A DNA stretch of 37,443 nt from Saprospiraceae bacterium (GTDB lineage: Bacteria; Bacteroidota; Bacteroidia; Chitinophagales; Saprospiraceae), in the NCBI GenBank assembly GCA_028282725.1, contig JANQHF010000037.1, positions 1-37,443 on the forward strand, in the 5' to 3' direction. The notes under the pieces are model-generated. The model was not told the origin of the DNA and ran no database searches. It saw only the letters and a list, made by a program, of their open reading frames with translations. A program made the position numbers and the translations under genes. This document shows, piece by piece, positions 9,486-18,800 of this stretch (positions within the stretch are counted from its first letter, which is position 1; each line of letters starts with the position of its first letter).

Positions 9486-10274
9486 ATGCTAACAAATATT
9501 TTCAATAATAAGGTTAACCGAATCTTTTTTGTTCTCGCCGGTTTGTTTTTAACCAATGCACTGGTTGCAGAATTTATGGGGGCAAAGATATTCTCTTTGG
9601 AAGAAAGCCTTGGATTTGAAAGTATGAATTGGACCGTCTTTGGGGTAGAAGGTTTGGGATTCAATCTTTCAGCGGGTGTATTGCTCTGGCCAGTGGTTTT
9701 CATTCTTACGGATGTTATCAATGAATATTTTGGGAAAAGAGGGGTCAAAGTACTTTCCAATGCAGCCGTACTCCTGATACTTTATGCATTTTTTATGATC
9801 TATTTTGCCATCGCACTGGATCCAAATGATTGGTGGCAAAACCAAGCTGGATTGCTGGATGAGGACTCCGGCAGACACATCAAAGATATGGACATGGCAT
9901 TCAGGAAGATCCTCGGACAAGGCTTGTGGATCATTGCCGGGAGTCTGGTTGCCTTTCTCATCGGGCAGATAGTAGATGTTTTTACATTTCACAAAATCAA
10001 AAGAGTAACGGGAGAAGGAAAAATATGGCTGAGAGCCACCGGTTCTACCCTGGTCTCACAATTTATCGACAGTTTCATTGTACTCTTTATCGCCTTTTAC
10101 ATTGGTGCAGATTGGGAATTGATCCGGGTGCTTGCGATTGGCATCGTCAACTACACGTATAAGTTTGCCATGGCAATCATTCTGACACCTCTCATTTATC
10201 TTGCACATCACCTGATTGACAACTACCTTGGATACGAATTAGCCAAAGAGCTCAAAGAAAGAGCTGCCCAATAG
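9486..10274 (+). CDS. yhhQ: Queuosine precursor transporter (VUT/YhhQ family)
   Basis: This 262-aa protein with about six or seven hydrophobic segments belongs to the VUT_1 (DUF165) family. Diagnostic parts are the first helix FVLAGLFLTNALVAEFMGAK, the segment LLWPVVFILTDVINEYFGKR, and WLRATGSTLVSQFIDSFIV. Family members import 7-cyano- or 7-aminomethyl-7-deazaguanine for tRNA queuosine synthesis. The gene starts 90 nt from the divergent hscA gene and ends 9 nt before ctlX, so the two plus-strand genes probably form one transcript even though their functions look unrelated. Confidence 0.88.
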   Translation: MLTNIFNNKVNRIFFVLAGLFLTNALVAEFMGAKIFSLEESLGFESMNWTVFGVEGLGFNLSAGVLLWPVVFILTDVINEYFGKRGVKVLSNAAVLLILYAFFMIYFAIALDPNDWWQNQAGLLDEDSGRHIKDMDMAFRKILGQGLWIIAGSLVAFLIGQIVDVFTFHKIKRVTGEGKIWLRATGSTLVSQFIDSFIVLFIAFYIGADWELIRVLAIGIVNYTYKFAMAIILTPLIYLAHHLIDNYLGYELAKELKERAAQ

Positions 10275-10283
10275 TCAGAGATC

Positions 10284-11213
10284 ATGGCACAACAGATAAC
10301 CGATACGATATTAATGGTTCGGCCGGCTCATTTCGGATATAATCCGGAGACGGCAGACAACAATGTTTTTCAAAATGCGGACACCAACTTGACCGCTGCA
10401 GAGATAGAAGAAGCTGCCCGTGCAGAGTTTGATCAAATGGTTCAACGGTTGAAAGAAGAAGGAGTCCAGGTCATTGTCATAGAAGATACTCCTCTACCTG
10501 TGAAGACCGATGCCGTTTTCCCAAATAATTGGATCAGTACGCACCACAATGGCGATGTCATCCTATATCCCATGTTTAGTCCCAACAGAAGATTGGAACG
10601 CAGAGCGGATATCATGGAGCACTTATCTCAATCATATGATTTGTCGATAGATGAAAGCTTGTTGAAGTATGAGGAAGAAGGCCTCTTCCTTGAAGGGACG
10701 GGCAGTATGATCCTTGACAGAGAGCATTCGCTCATTTACGCATGCTATAGTGAGCGTACACACGTCCCGCTTCTGGAAGAATTGGGAAAGAAAATGAATT
10801 ATGAAGTGGTGGGCTTTCAAGGTGTTGACGACAACGGCATCCCATATTATCACACAAATGTCATTATGACCCTCGGTCAACATATTGCAATAATCTGTAC
10901 TGCGAGTATAGAAGATATTAACGAAAGAAATAATGTATTGAATCACCTGGTTCGGACAAAAAAAGAAGTGGTTGAGATTTCAAGGGAGCAGGTATTACAA
11001 TTTGCCGGTAATATGCTTGAGGTAGAAGTAGCGGACGGGCCTCCCTTGATGGTAATGTCTCGATCGGCTTACGATTCCCTTACAAAAGATCAGTTATATA
11101 TTATAAAAAAATATAATAAGATTGTATATTTACCACTTAGTACTATTGAGAAGTTCGGGGGAGGAAGTGCTCGCTGTATGATGGCAGAAATATTTTTACC
11201 CAACCTGGCCTAG
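10284..11213 (+). CDS. ctlX: Citrulline utilisation hydrolase / arginine-deiminase-related protein, CtlX type
   Basis: The 309-aa product has the amidinotransferase/dimethylargininase fold. The catalytic set is visible: a Glu-containing FLEGTGSM motif (Glu137), His190 in YYHTNVIM, and a C-terminal nucleophile Cys298 in GGGSARCMMAEIF. The N-terminal MVRPAHFGYNPETADNNVFQ block is typical of the CtlX/FN0238-like group, whose members have been linked to citrulline use. Such enzymes hydrolyse guanidino or ureido compounds. No signal peptide is present, so it is cytoplasmic. It is the second gene of a pair with the VUT transporter. Confidence 0.85.
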   Translation: MAQQITDTILMVRPAHFGYNPETADNNVFQNADTNLTAAEIEEAARAEFDQMVQRLKEEGVQVIVIEDTPLPVKTDAVFPNNWISTHHNGDVILYPMFSPNRRLERRADIMEHLSQSYDLSIDESLLKYEEEGLFLEGTGSMILDREHSLIYACYSERTHVPLLEELGKKMNYEVVGFQGVDDNGIPYYHTNVIMTLGQHIAIICTASIEDINERNNVLNHLVRTKKEVVEISREQVLQFAGNMLEVEVADGPPLMVMSRSAYDSLTKDQLYIIKKYNKIVYLPLSTIEKFGGGSARCMMAEIFLPNLA

Positions 11214-11379
11214 GAGAAACTCTTTCTGGTTAACCCGCTTTTTTAATGGGCTCATACCAAAAAGAGATCTTGAAATGTTAAAGTGTATGTAATTTTTGAA
11301 ATTTTACACTTGACATATCAACATTTTGTCAGTCTCATACGTACTATACTATGAGTTTAATTTTTTATTTTTTTTACCC

Positions 11380-11493
11380 ATGAACGTCATTAAAAGGTTA
11401 TTTAGAACAGTAGCGCGATGGTTTTCTTTGACCGCAAGGAGAAGAAGATTACTGTTGGGCGATGAGGAATACGAGAAGTGGTTAGGTATCTAA
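11380..11493 (+). CDS. Possible 37-aa basic small protein
   Basis: A short frame opens with ATG after a run of T and A and encodes 37 residues: an N-terminal amphipathic basic part (MNVIKRLFRTVARWFSLTAR), an Arg-rich run and a C-terminal acidic stretch (LGDEEYEKWLGI). It stands alone in a 427-nt gap and is followed 65 nt later by a strong intrinsic terminator, which argues that something is transcribed here on the plus strand. I do not recognise the family. A membrane-surface or nucleic-acid-binding peptide would fit the charge pattern, but that is inference. A non-coding RNA is the alternative. Confidence 0.4.
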   Translation: MNVIKRLFRTVARWFSLTARRRRLLLGDEEYEKWLGI

Positions 11494-11557
11494 TGAGTTA
11501 ACACGCTGTTGTAGAACTACACCTCAATCGTATATCCCAAAGATTACACCGTATTGC

Positions 11558-11596
11558 AACATAGCTTATCTAAAAAGATAAGCTATGTTTGTTTTA
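11558..11596 (+). terminator. Strong intrinsic terminator
   Basis: A perfect 14-bp stem (11558-11571 with 11576-11589) closes an AAAA loop and is followed by a T-rich tail (TGTTTT). It sits downstream of the possible 37-aa ORF and 45 nt beyond the stop of the ferredoxin gene on the other strand. The tail on the minus strand is not T-rich, so the main direction is plus. Confidence 0.8.
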
Positions 11597-11640
11597 AGCC
11601 AATTCTCTTCAATTGATCTCCAGCCACAGACAACGTCAGA

Positions 11641-11991
11641 TTATTCGTCGTGCAGTCTTTTTTGTCTTGCTGCCAGGACATCCTCGGACTCGACCCTATC
11701 CCTGTCAGGGACACAACAATCAACCGGACAAACGGCAGCACATTGTGGCTCTTCATGAAATCCTACGCATTCGGTACATTTATCAGGAACAATGAAGTAG
11801 ATATCTTCATCGACAGGATCATGTTCATCGTCTGCATTGACGATCTTCCCGTTTTCTAATGTGTATTCACCGGTTACGGAAGTCCCTTCTGACATCTTCC
11901 AGTTAACACCTCCCTCGTAAATTGCGGTATTCGGGCATTCGGGTTCGCAAGCTCCGCAGTTAATACATTCGTCCGTGATAAAAATTGCCAT
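11641..11991 (-). CDS. 4Fe-4S dicluster ferredoxin
   Basis: The 116-aa acidic protein has the first cluster motif C9-x2-C12-x2-C15-x3-C19-P ([12 protein letters not shown]) and a second set Cys72, Cys75, Cys84, Cys88 with an eight-residue insertion between the second and third cysteines ([20 protein letters not shown]). This is the layout of YfhL/FdxN-like small ferredoxins that carry two [4Fe-4S] clusters and act as cytoplasmic electron carriers. Two further cysteines (92 and 93) follow the second motif. A good Bacteroidota promoter lies just upstream (12023-12054). The gene is transcribed in the same direction as pssA, but its own promoter suggests a separate unit. Confidence 0.9.
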   Translation of the reverse strand: MAIFITDECINCGACEPECPNTAIYEGGVNWKMSEGTSVTGEYTLENGKIVNADDEHDPVDEDIYFIVPDKCTECVGFHEEPQCAAVCPVDCCVPDRDRVESEDVLAARQKRLHDE

Positions 11992-12022
11992 GGGCCTTTT
12001 TCAGATTTTTAGATGACGGTTG

Positions 12023-12054
12023 CAAAGGTAAGTGCTAAACAAATGGAATTCAAA
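12023..12054 (-). promoter_or_regulatory. Bacteroidota-type promoter of the ferredoxin gene
   Basis: On the minus strand a TTTG -33 box (12051-12054) is separated by exactly 20 nt from a perfect TAnnTTTG -7 box (TACCTTTG, 12023-12030). The ATG follows about 30 nt later. This matches the primary sigma factor consensus known from Bacteroides and Flavobacterium. Confidence 0.75.
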
Positions 12055-12068
12055 ATAGGTTTTGGAAT

Positions 12069-12710
12069 TCAGACATTTCGTGCCACCCCGCTGACAAATG
12101 AAACCAATAAATAGGAGCCAAAACAAACGATTAAAGCAAAGCTCGAATCAACTATTATAGCCGTAAGGGTACTTAAAATGACAAACCATAATTTCCAGTC
12201 CTTGGCAATGCTTTCGCCTTTCAGGGAGAAAAAACTCATTCTTATATTCATACAGACGGCCGTAAGTATGATCGCCAACATAGGTAACCAGTCAGGTGTA
12301 ACTACGTTGTCCTGTGCATAAATCAGGATATACCCACTTACAATTCCCGCTGCAGCCGGAGTAGGCAAGCCATTAAAATCTCTCATGTTATCCTGAATAT
12401 TGAACTTGGCAAGTCTGAACAATGCTGACAGGACATAAAAAATACATGCAAGAAGGGCCTCTGTATCGTTGAACAAATGATAAAACAGATATCCCGGAGC
12501 TACTCCAAAACTGATCAGATCCGAAAGCGAATCCAATTGCTTGCCCAATTCACTTTTTACCTTTAGTGCTCTTGCAACCAATCCATCAATCGTATCAAGA
12601 ATCATTGCCGCAATAATAAGATAGGCACCAATCACCGGACTACCCAAGAGTATGACCAGGGTACCGCAAACCGCATTGCAAAGCGTTATGGCATTTGGTA
12701 TTTTATTCAT
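12069..12710 (-). CDS. pssA: CDP-diacylglycerol--serine O-phosphatidyltransferase
   Basis: The 213-aa membrane protein contains the full CDP-alcohol phosphatidyltransferase signature D(x2)DG(x2)AR(x8)G(x3)D(x3)D: Asp39, Asp42-Gly43, Ala46-Arg47, Gly56, Asp60 and Asp64. Together with ISFGVAPG this indicates phosphatidylserine synthase, which makes phosphatidylserine for conversion to phosphatidylethanolamine. About six to eight hydrophobic segments are present. No decarboxylase gene is adjacent. A CAAAGATA (minus-strand TATCTTTG) -7-like box lies about 20 nt upstream of the ATG. Confidence 0.92.
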   Translation of the reverse strand: MNKIPNAITLCNAVCGTLVILLGSPVIGAYLIIAAMILDTIDGLVARALKVKSELGKQLDSLSDLISFGVAPGYLFYHLFNDTEALLACIFYVLSALFRLAKFNIQDNMRDFNGLPTPAAAGIVSGYILIYAQDNVVTPDWLPMLAIILTAVCMNIRMSFFSLKGESIAKDWKLWFVILSTLTAIIVDSSFALIVCFGSYLLVSFVSGVARNV

Positions 12711-12729
12711 TTGTACAAAATGACAACAT

Positions 12730-12737
12730 CAAAGATA
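12730..12737 (-). promoter_or_regulatory. Possible -7 box of pssA
   Basis: On the minus strand TATCTTTG matches TAnnTTTG exactly and lies about 20 nt before the pssA ATG, the same spacing as at the ferredoxin gene. No convincing TTTG -33 box is found at the expected distance, so the call is weak. Confidence 0.3.
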
Positions 12738-12934
12738 AACTACATAGATGAACTATATGTTATCGACATCTGATTACTGTACTAACGAAATAGTCGGCAC
12801 ATTGTCATTTGAATCTGCGAATTCTTTTAAAAGAATCTGACGGCCGGCAAAAAATGGACGGTCTCAGGATGAAAATATTTATGCAAATTTCCTATTGATT
12901 ATGGAATTGGTAATTTGGTCACTCAATTTTTGAA

Positions 12935-13291
12935 ATGAAGTATTCATTGTTCATATTACTCTTTCTTATATTTTCCTGTAAGCAACAGAATCAAGGGTCG
13001 ACTGAGACTATTAAGAGCTCAGACCCATGTGAAAAATATACCCGGACATTAAATGGTGTATTTGCTGCTCCCTACATGGAAGGGACTATGACCTGGTCCG
13101 GAGGATTGGAAGGTACAGTAGACATAGAAGGAGTGGACTATAACGACATCGTTTGTCAGTACCGAATTGCCGATTGTTTGAATGGCACTATAAATATGGT
13201 ATGCAATGAATCGGGATATGATACCAGGCTTGAGATCATTACACAGGATAGTATACGGTTGGATAACATTGGATATTCCCGTGTACAATAA
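12935..13291 (+). CDS. Small predicted lipoprotein of unknown function
   Basis: The 118-aa product starts with a lipoprotein signal: a hydrophobic stretch ending in the lipobox LIFSC, so Cys15 would be lipidated after cleavage. The mature part has at least three further cysteines (in DPCEKYT, IVCQYRIADCLNG and NMVCNESGY) and seems to be a small beta-rich domain; disulfide bonds are likely in the periplasm. I do not recognise a family. It is followed by the SDR gene after 80 nt on the same strand. Confidence 0.7.
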   Translation: MKYSLFILLFLIFSCKQQNQGSTETIKSSDPCEKYTRTLNGVFAAPYMEGTMTWSGGLEGTVDIEGVDYNDIVCQYRIADCLNGTINMVCNESGYDTRLEIITQDSIRLDNIGYSRVQ

Positions 13292-13371
13292 CAAAATCAA
13301 AGTGTCTGAAAAGAAGCACAGCCTCCATTATTTGATACCGGGATTATGTACCCTCTGAAAAAAGAAGTCCA

Positions 13372-14151
13372 GTGAAAAAGGTATTAATTACAGGCGGGTC
13401 TTCGGGAATCGGTTTCGAAATGTCCAGACATTTTGCCAGGAATGGCTTTGAATTATTTTGGGTATCTCACGACTCAGAAGAACTATCGAATGCAAAGAAT
13501 GACTTAGAAAAAGAGATCAATGGAGTGGTCATCAACACACTTCAGCAAGATCTGACTGATTTTTCAGGTCCTGATACTGTCTATGAGTGGACCAAGAATG
13601 AACATGTGGATGTAATCATCAACAATGCAGGGTTTGGCACATATGGTTATGTAAATGAAATCAATACCCTTCAGGAGTTAAAGATGATAGATCTCAATAT
13701 TGTAGCTCTTTACAAATTGACCAGGTACTTTTTGAATGATTTCATAAAGCGGGATGATGGAACAATTATAAACATCTGCTCCAATTCAGCCTTCCAACCG
13801 GTTCCAAGAATGACGACATATGCAGCAACCAAGGGATTTGTCTATCAATTCTCCCGGGCATTGCAGGAAGAAATGGACATTACAGGTTCTGAAGTTCGGA
13901 TCTTAACCGTCTGTCCCGCAGCTATACGGGACACTCCCTTTAAATCTCATCTGTCAAAAAAGGTAAAGACCTTTGAAGGTATTGCCGCCACTACCGCAGA
14001 AGAGGTTGCCAGTGACATCTGGAAAGCATTTAGAAAAAATAAGACATTCATTGTTAGTGGGAAAAAAATGAGGAGACTGTATAATATCAGGGGTCTGCTC
14101 CCACCTGCATTACAAAGATTCCTGGTGAGAAAAGAAACGGAGGCGCAATAA
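13372..14151 (+). CDS. SDR-family NAD(P)-dependent oxidoreductase
   Basis: This 259-aa classical short-chain dehydrogenase has the dinucleotide-binding motif TGGSSGIG near residue 7, the structural NNAG at about 84-87, and the catalytic Ser plus YAATK (Tyr-x3-Lys). The start is GTG, chosen because it places the Rossmann motif at the normal distance from the N-terminus (MKKVLITGG). The C-terminal region (FIVSGKKMRRLYNIRGLLPP) resembles the DltE/YqjQ-like SDR group. The substrate is unknown. It is 14 nt upstream of the small PH-like protein gene, so the two probably form an operon. Confidence 0.85.
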   Translation: MKKVLITGGSSGIGFEMSRHFARNGFELFWVSHDSEELSNAKNDLEKEINGVVINTLQQDLTDFSGPDTVYEWTKNEHVDVIINNAGFGTYGYVNEINTLQELKMIDLNIVALYKLTRYFLNDFIKRDDGTIINICSNSAFQPVPRMTTYAATKGFVYQFSRALQEEMDITGSEVRILTVCPAAIRDTPFKSHLSKKVKTFEGIAATTAEEVASDIWKAFRKNKTFIVSGKKMRRLYNIRGLLPPALQRFLVRKETEAQ

Positions 14152-14165
14152 AGAATATCTTCTCC

Positions 14166-14612
14166 TTGTCAAAAGCAAAACGATATTATTCCCGAAAACA
14201 CAGAATGGCATATTCCCTATTGATCGTTTTGATGCTGATCATGACGCTCATTTTTATTGATGAGTACCATGTGGAATACCTCATCATTCTACTGACTTTC
14301 ATTCCTGTTCTGATAATGACTTTCACCTTGAGATCGTTCTATATAATCAACACGAACGGAATCTCGCGTTTCACAACAGGTGGCAAAAACAAAAATTCGG
14401 AATTTTGTATTTCAATAGATCAAATCGTAAAAATCAGGGTGTTAAAAAAGAACTCAACACCGTTTGGGCTCGAAATTTATTGCTCTGAAGATGATCAGGC
14501 ACCTGCAAGATTGATCATTGAAAACGTGACAAACTTTCTGGATGAAATTTTGTCGATCAATCCAGAGATTCCAATTATTGGAGAACAAGATTCATCGGAA
14601 CGTTCTAACTGA
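14166..14612 (+). CDS. Small membrane protein with a bacterial PH-like (YyaB-like) domain
   Basis: The 148-aa product has two hydrophobic helices (about residues 15-52) and then a domain of about 80 residues resembling the YyaB-like bacterial PH fold: FYIINTNGISRFT, ISIDQIVKIRVLKK, and a C-terminal helix NVTNFLDEILSINP. Such domains are often found at membranes, with no enzymatic activity. The start given is a TTG 14 nt after the SDR gene; an ATG at 14205 (Met14, MAYSLLIV) is an alternative that keeps both helices. The function is unknown. Confidence 0.6.
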   Translation: MSKAKRYYSRKHRMAYSLLIVLMLIMTLIFIDEYHVEYLIILLTFIPVLIMTFTLRSFYIINTNGISRFTTGGKNKNSEFCISIDQIVKIRVLKKNSTPFGLEIYCSEDDQAPARLIIENVTNFLDEILSINPEIPIIGEQDSSERSN

Positions 14613-14618
14613 AGGTAT

Positions 14619-15881
14619 CTAATGGTGATGTCCTCCCCCTCCTTCCATTTTGAGCAGGTGGCTCTGCAGATAATAAGAGCCTTGAATTACAATCCTGTCT
14701 GAGCGATGAATCTCCTCCAGCGGAATCACTTCAACATGTCCCAGTTGCCGGGCACCGGTTTTCACTTCGATCCTGTAGAATTCATACTCATCTTCGCCTT
14801 CTTCACCCTTGTGATCATTAACATGTTTGCTATTCCATACAAAAATGTACTCTCGTCCTTCGGCCATTACGATTGCATCAGACGGAAGTGTATTGACCAG
14901 ATTTTCACCGATATCGATCAAGGCATTGACATACATACCCGGAATCAAACTTGCATCATTGTTTTCAATATCGGCATGAACCGCTATGGATTTGGTATCA
15001 TTTTCAAATGACTTTCCAATATTGTAGACCTCCCCCTTGATTTCTCTGTCGGATTGATTAGCAAGAATAAATCGAACGGTCTGTCCAACCTTTACCTTTT
15101 GGATATCCTTTTCATAAACCAGGATGTCCACATGCATTTCATGATTATTAACAATGGAAATCATTACGTCCCCCGGATTTACCACCGAACCGATCTTGAT
15201 AAAAACATCGGTTACATAACCTGTTATCGGTGCCATCACGGCTAATGTCTCACTTGATGTGGTTTGAATAGAATTTATGGTTGTTTCCAAAATTCCAATT
15301 TGAGTCCTGATCGTCTCTACCTTGGCTTTCTCACTTTGAAGACGTGCGGCAATTTGTTCCAACATCTTTCTTGCATTGATATTCTTTTCAGACAATTGTC
15401 TTTGTCTGTCATATTCTTGCTGGGTAAATACAAGCTGGGATTCCGATACAGTCAATTCTTCAGTCAATTTGGATCTTTCCAGCAGGAAGTTGTTGTATTC
15501 AAGACTGGTGATGGTTGCGAGAAGTTGTCCTTTCCGAACGAATTCTCCTTCGATAATTCCAATTGTTTTCACCGTTCCTCTCAAGGGAAGACTGATGTCC
15601 GCCTCGTCGTCCGGGTCCAGTTTTGTATATCCATTGGCATTGATTACTTCACTGATGTTTTTCAAAACAAACCATCCGGTGTCAATATCGGTATTCAGAA
15701 ATTGTGCTTGATTCAGGTGAACGATCTTGCCTTCATCTTCATGCTCATCGGTCTCGCTGGTGGGTTCATCCCCATGGCTATGGCCATGTTCATCCGAGTG
15801 ACTATGACTGCACGAAAAAGTGAACAATCCAAGTGCAACCAAGATAAATACGATGGCATTAATTTTATTGCTGATCAACAT
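14619..15881 (-). CDS. RND efflux periplasmic adaptor (CusB/CzcB type) with His-rich ends
   Basis: The 420-aa membrane-fusion protein begins with a lipoprotein signal (LFTFSC, Cys24). It then has a His/Asp/Glu-rich segment (residues 25-48, SHSHSDEHGHSHGDE), a barrel-sandwich half (DISLPLRGTVKTIGIIEGEF), a coiled-coil hairpin of about 100 residues, and a beta-barrel with the second lipoyl half. It ends in GGGGHHH. The His-rich stretches probably bind metal in the periplasm. It is the last gene of the metal-efflux operon, starting 10 nt after the pump gene stop. It would link the inner-membrane pump to its outer-membrane partner. Zinc, cobalt, cadmium or copper are all possible substrates. Confidence 0.88.
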   Translation of the reverse strand: MLISNKINAIVFILVALGLFTFSCSHSHSDEHGHSHGDEPTSETDEHEDEGKIVHLNQAQFLNTDIDTGWFVLKNISEVINANGYTKLDPDDEADISLPLRGTVKTIGIIEGEFVRKGQLLATITSLEYNNFLLERSKLTEELTVSESQLVFTQQEYDRQRQLSEKNINARKMLEQIAARLQSEKAKVETIRTQIGILETTINSIQTTSSETLAVMAPITGYVTDVFIKIGSVVNPGDVMISIVNNHEMHVDILVYEKDIQKVKVGQTVRFILANQSDREIKGEVYNIGKSFENDTKSIAVHADIENNDASLIPGMYVNALIDIGENLVNTLPSDAIVMAEGREYIFVWNSKHVNDHKGEEGEDEYEFYRIEVKTGARQLGHVEVIPLEEIHRSDRIVIQGSYYLQSHLLKMEGGGGHHH

Positions 15882-15891
15882 TTCAAAAATT

Positions 15892-18800
15892 TTATTGATT
15901 GCTCAAATAGCCTATGGCATGTTTGATCTGCCAGGCTGATTCGAGGAGATTTAAAAATTTCAATTTTTCCTCATTCATTGTATCGAGTGCCAATACATAT
16001 TCTAGATACCCGATTTCACCACTTTCGTAGGACACTCGTGAATTCCGAACGATTAATTCGGTATTGGGAAGTACCGCAGCTTTGTAAAATTCAATGTTGT
16101 CCAATAGTGTGTTGTACTCCTTCACTAAGGCCCCAAGCTGGTTTTTCATTTGTACCCTCAACTGATTTTGTTGCGCCTCACGAATGAGGAGTTCAGTGTC
16201 GTTAACACTTCTTCTCACTTTGTAAGCCTTGCCAAAGATCGGAAGAGCCAAACCCACATCTACTCCATGAAACCTGGGCACAGAATTAGAACTTTTGAGT
16301 TGACCATTCACCTGGTCGGTGCCCCTGATGGATTGAATGAAGTATCCGATACTGAGATCAGGCTTTTTCCTTGCATTCAACAGATTTCCTTTGGATTTGG
16401 AAATTTCAATTTCTTGTTGTGCCTGAAGCACTTCCGGATGCAAGTTGATCATGGTGGAATCGATTACTATGGATTCTGAAATATTTTCATAACCGGAAAG
16501 GTCAGGTTCCAAATACACATCGATATAGGTCAAAGACCGGAGATTCCATTTCAATCCTTCGATCCTGGATTCCACTTGTTCGATTTCCCGTTCAAGTGTC
16601 TGGCTCCTGATTTCAGCTGAAGTTGTTTCCAAATAAGAACTTTCTCCCAACTCATATTTACGATTTGCAAATGTGGCAAACTGACTCCACAGTGAAAGTT
16701 GTTCCTCCAAAATGGAAAGATGCTTTACATTACTTTGAAGCGAAGTCCAGAGTTGATTGAGATTCAATACCAACATCTTTTTATCCACCTCAATTCGAAA
16801 CTGGCTTTGTTTGAGCTGGTGATTCAATAATTCTTTTTCCGCTCTGGATTCAAAAGGGTTGAATGTTTGAGAAATGGAATAATAGTGATCAAAAAGCCGT
16901 GTATTCATTTGCCCGAATCTTCCGTTGATCTGCGTTTTAGGTACCAGATAAGGGGCCTCCCGGAGTTGTTCGAATTTTTGTGTTCCCAGCCTGGAAGCCT
17001 GCAGGTATTGGTTGTGATCTATGGCTACCTCGATCAATTGCTCAGAGGATGTAATAGTCATATTTGATTGAGCACTTCCCGGATGCCATATAAACAACAT
17101 CAAAACTGCCAAAACATTTGTGGCCACACGCCTGCTTCCCTTCATTTTTTCCGAGTAATAATACAGGATGGGTAAGATCACCAGGGTCAATAAAGTTGAG
17201 GTGATCAATCCACCGATCACCACCGTCGCAAGTGGTTTTTGTACTTCGGCACCTGCGCTGGTACTCAATGCCATGGGCAAAAATCCCAGGGAGGCCACTG
17301 CTGCCGTCATGATCACAGGTCTCAACCTGACAGACGTTCCTTTTTTGATTCTTTCCATTACGTCTTGCATACCTTCTTTCTTTAATTGATTAAAATATCC
17401 GATCAGAACAATACCATTCAGCACCGATACTCCAAACAGAGCTATAAATCCAATTCCGGCTGAAATGCTGAAAGGCATTCCGCGCAGATAGAGCGCTACA
17501 ATTCCACCTATGGCCGACAAGGGGATTGCCGTAAAGATCATGATGGATTGGATGATACTTCCGAATGTGAAATACAGGAGTGTGAAGATCAGTGCCAGTG
17601 CCACGGGGACAGCTACCATGAGTCGCGAACGCGCGCGCTGAAGGTTTTCAAACTGGCCTGCATATTCAAAATAATAACCGGTTGGCAAATCGACTTCCTC
17701 TTTCAGGGCAGACCGAATGTCTTCTACAGCACTTTCCACATCCCTGCCTCTTACATTAAATCCAATGATTGTCCTTCTCCGGCCATTTTCCCTGCTGATC
17801 TGTGCCGGTCCGAGCCTGTATCCGATATTGGCTACCTGGCTCAATGGAATCTGATTGCCCGAGGGGAGACTGATGTAGAGGTTTTCCAAATGGCTGATAT
17901 CTTTCCGGTACTCCCCGGCCAGGCGTACCACCAGGTTGAATTTTTGCTCGCCCTCATAAATTACCCCAGCAGATTTTCCGGCAAATCCCGTACTGATCGT
18001 TTCATTCAATGCCGCTACATTGAGACCGTACAAGGCCAATTTATCCTTGTCAAATTCAACATTGATTTGGGGCAATCCGGTGACCGTCTCTGCCCGTATA
18101 TCAACCACCCCCTCTATATTTTGAATGACGCTTTCCACCTCCTCTCCAAGAGCCGTCAATTGTTCGATATCGTCACCATAGATTTTTACACCGACATCGC
18201 TTCGGATCCCCGTCATCAGTTCATTAAAACGCATTTGAACAGGTTGGGAGAACTCAGTTGTTACTCCTGGCAGTTCATCGAGGACAGCCTCTATTTTGTG
18301 GATGAGTTCTTCCTTCGTCTCAGCAGAGGTCCACTCGCTCTTGTCCTTCAGAATGATCAGGAGATCCGACAAGTACATGGGCATGGGATCAGTCGGCACT
18401 TCAGAGCTCCCAATTTTTGAAACCAAAATGTCCATTTCAGGAAATTTTTCTTTGAGTAAAGCTTCTGCTTTTAAGCAAGTTTCAATCTCTTGCTCCAGGG
18501 AACTCCCCGGTGGAATAATAATGTGTGCAGCTATATCTCCTTCTTCCAGTACAGGGATGAATTCTCCACCCAGCCCGGAAAACAACCATAAGGCTCCTGC
18601 AAAGAGGAGGACAGCCAGGAGGATAAATAGAGGTTTTGCCCTCATGACGGTATTGAGTACGGGAGTATAGCTTCTTTGAAATACTCCGATGATGCGATCT
18701 GATAATGTCTTTTTCTGGCTCATTTTCCGATTGAGGCACAAGGCACTCATCATCGGCACATATGTCAGTGAAAGTATGAATGCTCCCAGGATGGCGAAAG

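Noticed and set aside
11310-11350. TTGACA and TATACT as a promoter for the 37-aa ORF
   Set aside because: The spacing is about 29 nt, far outside the usual range, and Bacteroidota promoters have a different consensus.
15264-15926. 220-aa plus-strand frame
   Set aside because: It is antisense to the adaptor gene and the end of the pump gene. Its composition is an effect of the real codons on the other strand.
17548-18420. 290-aa plus-strand frame
   Set aside because: It lies antisense inside the CzcA-type pump gene, which has clear motifs over the same stretch. The frame has no recognisable domain.
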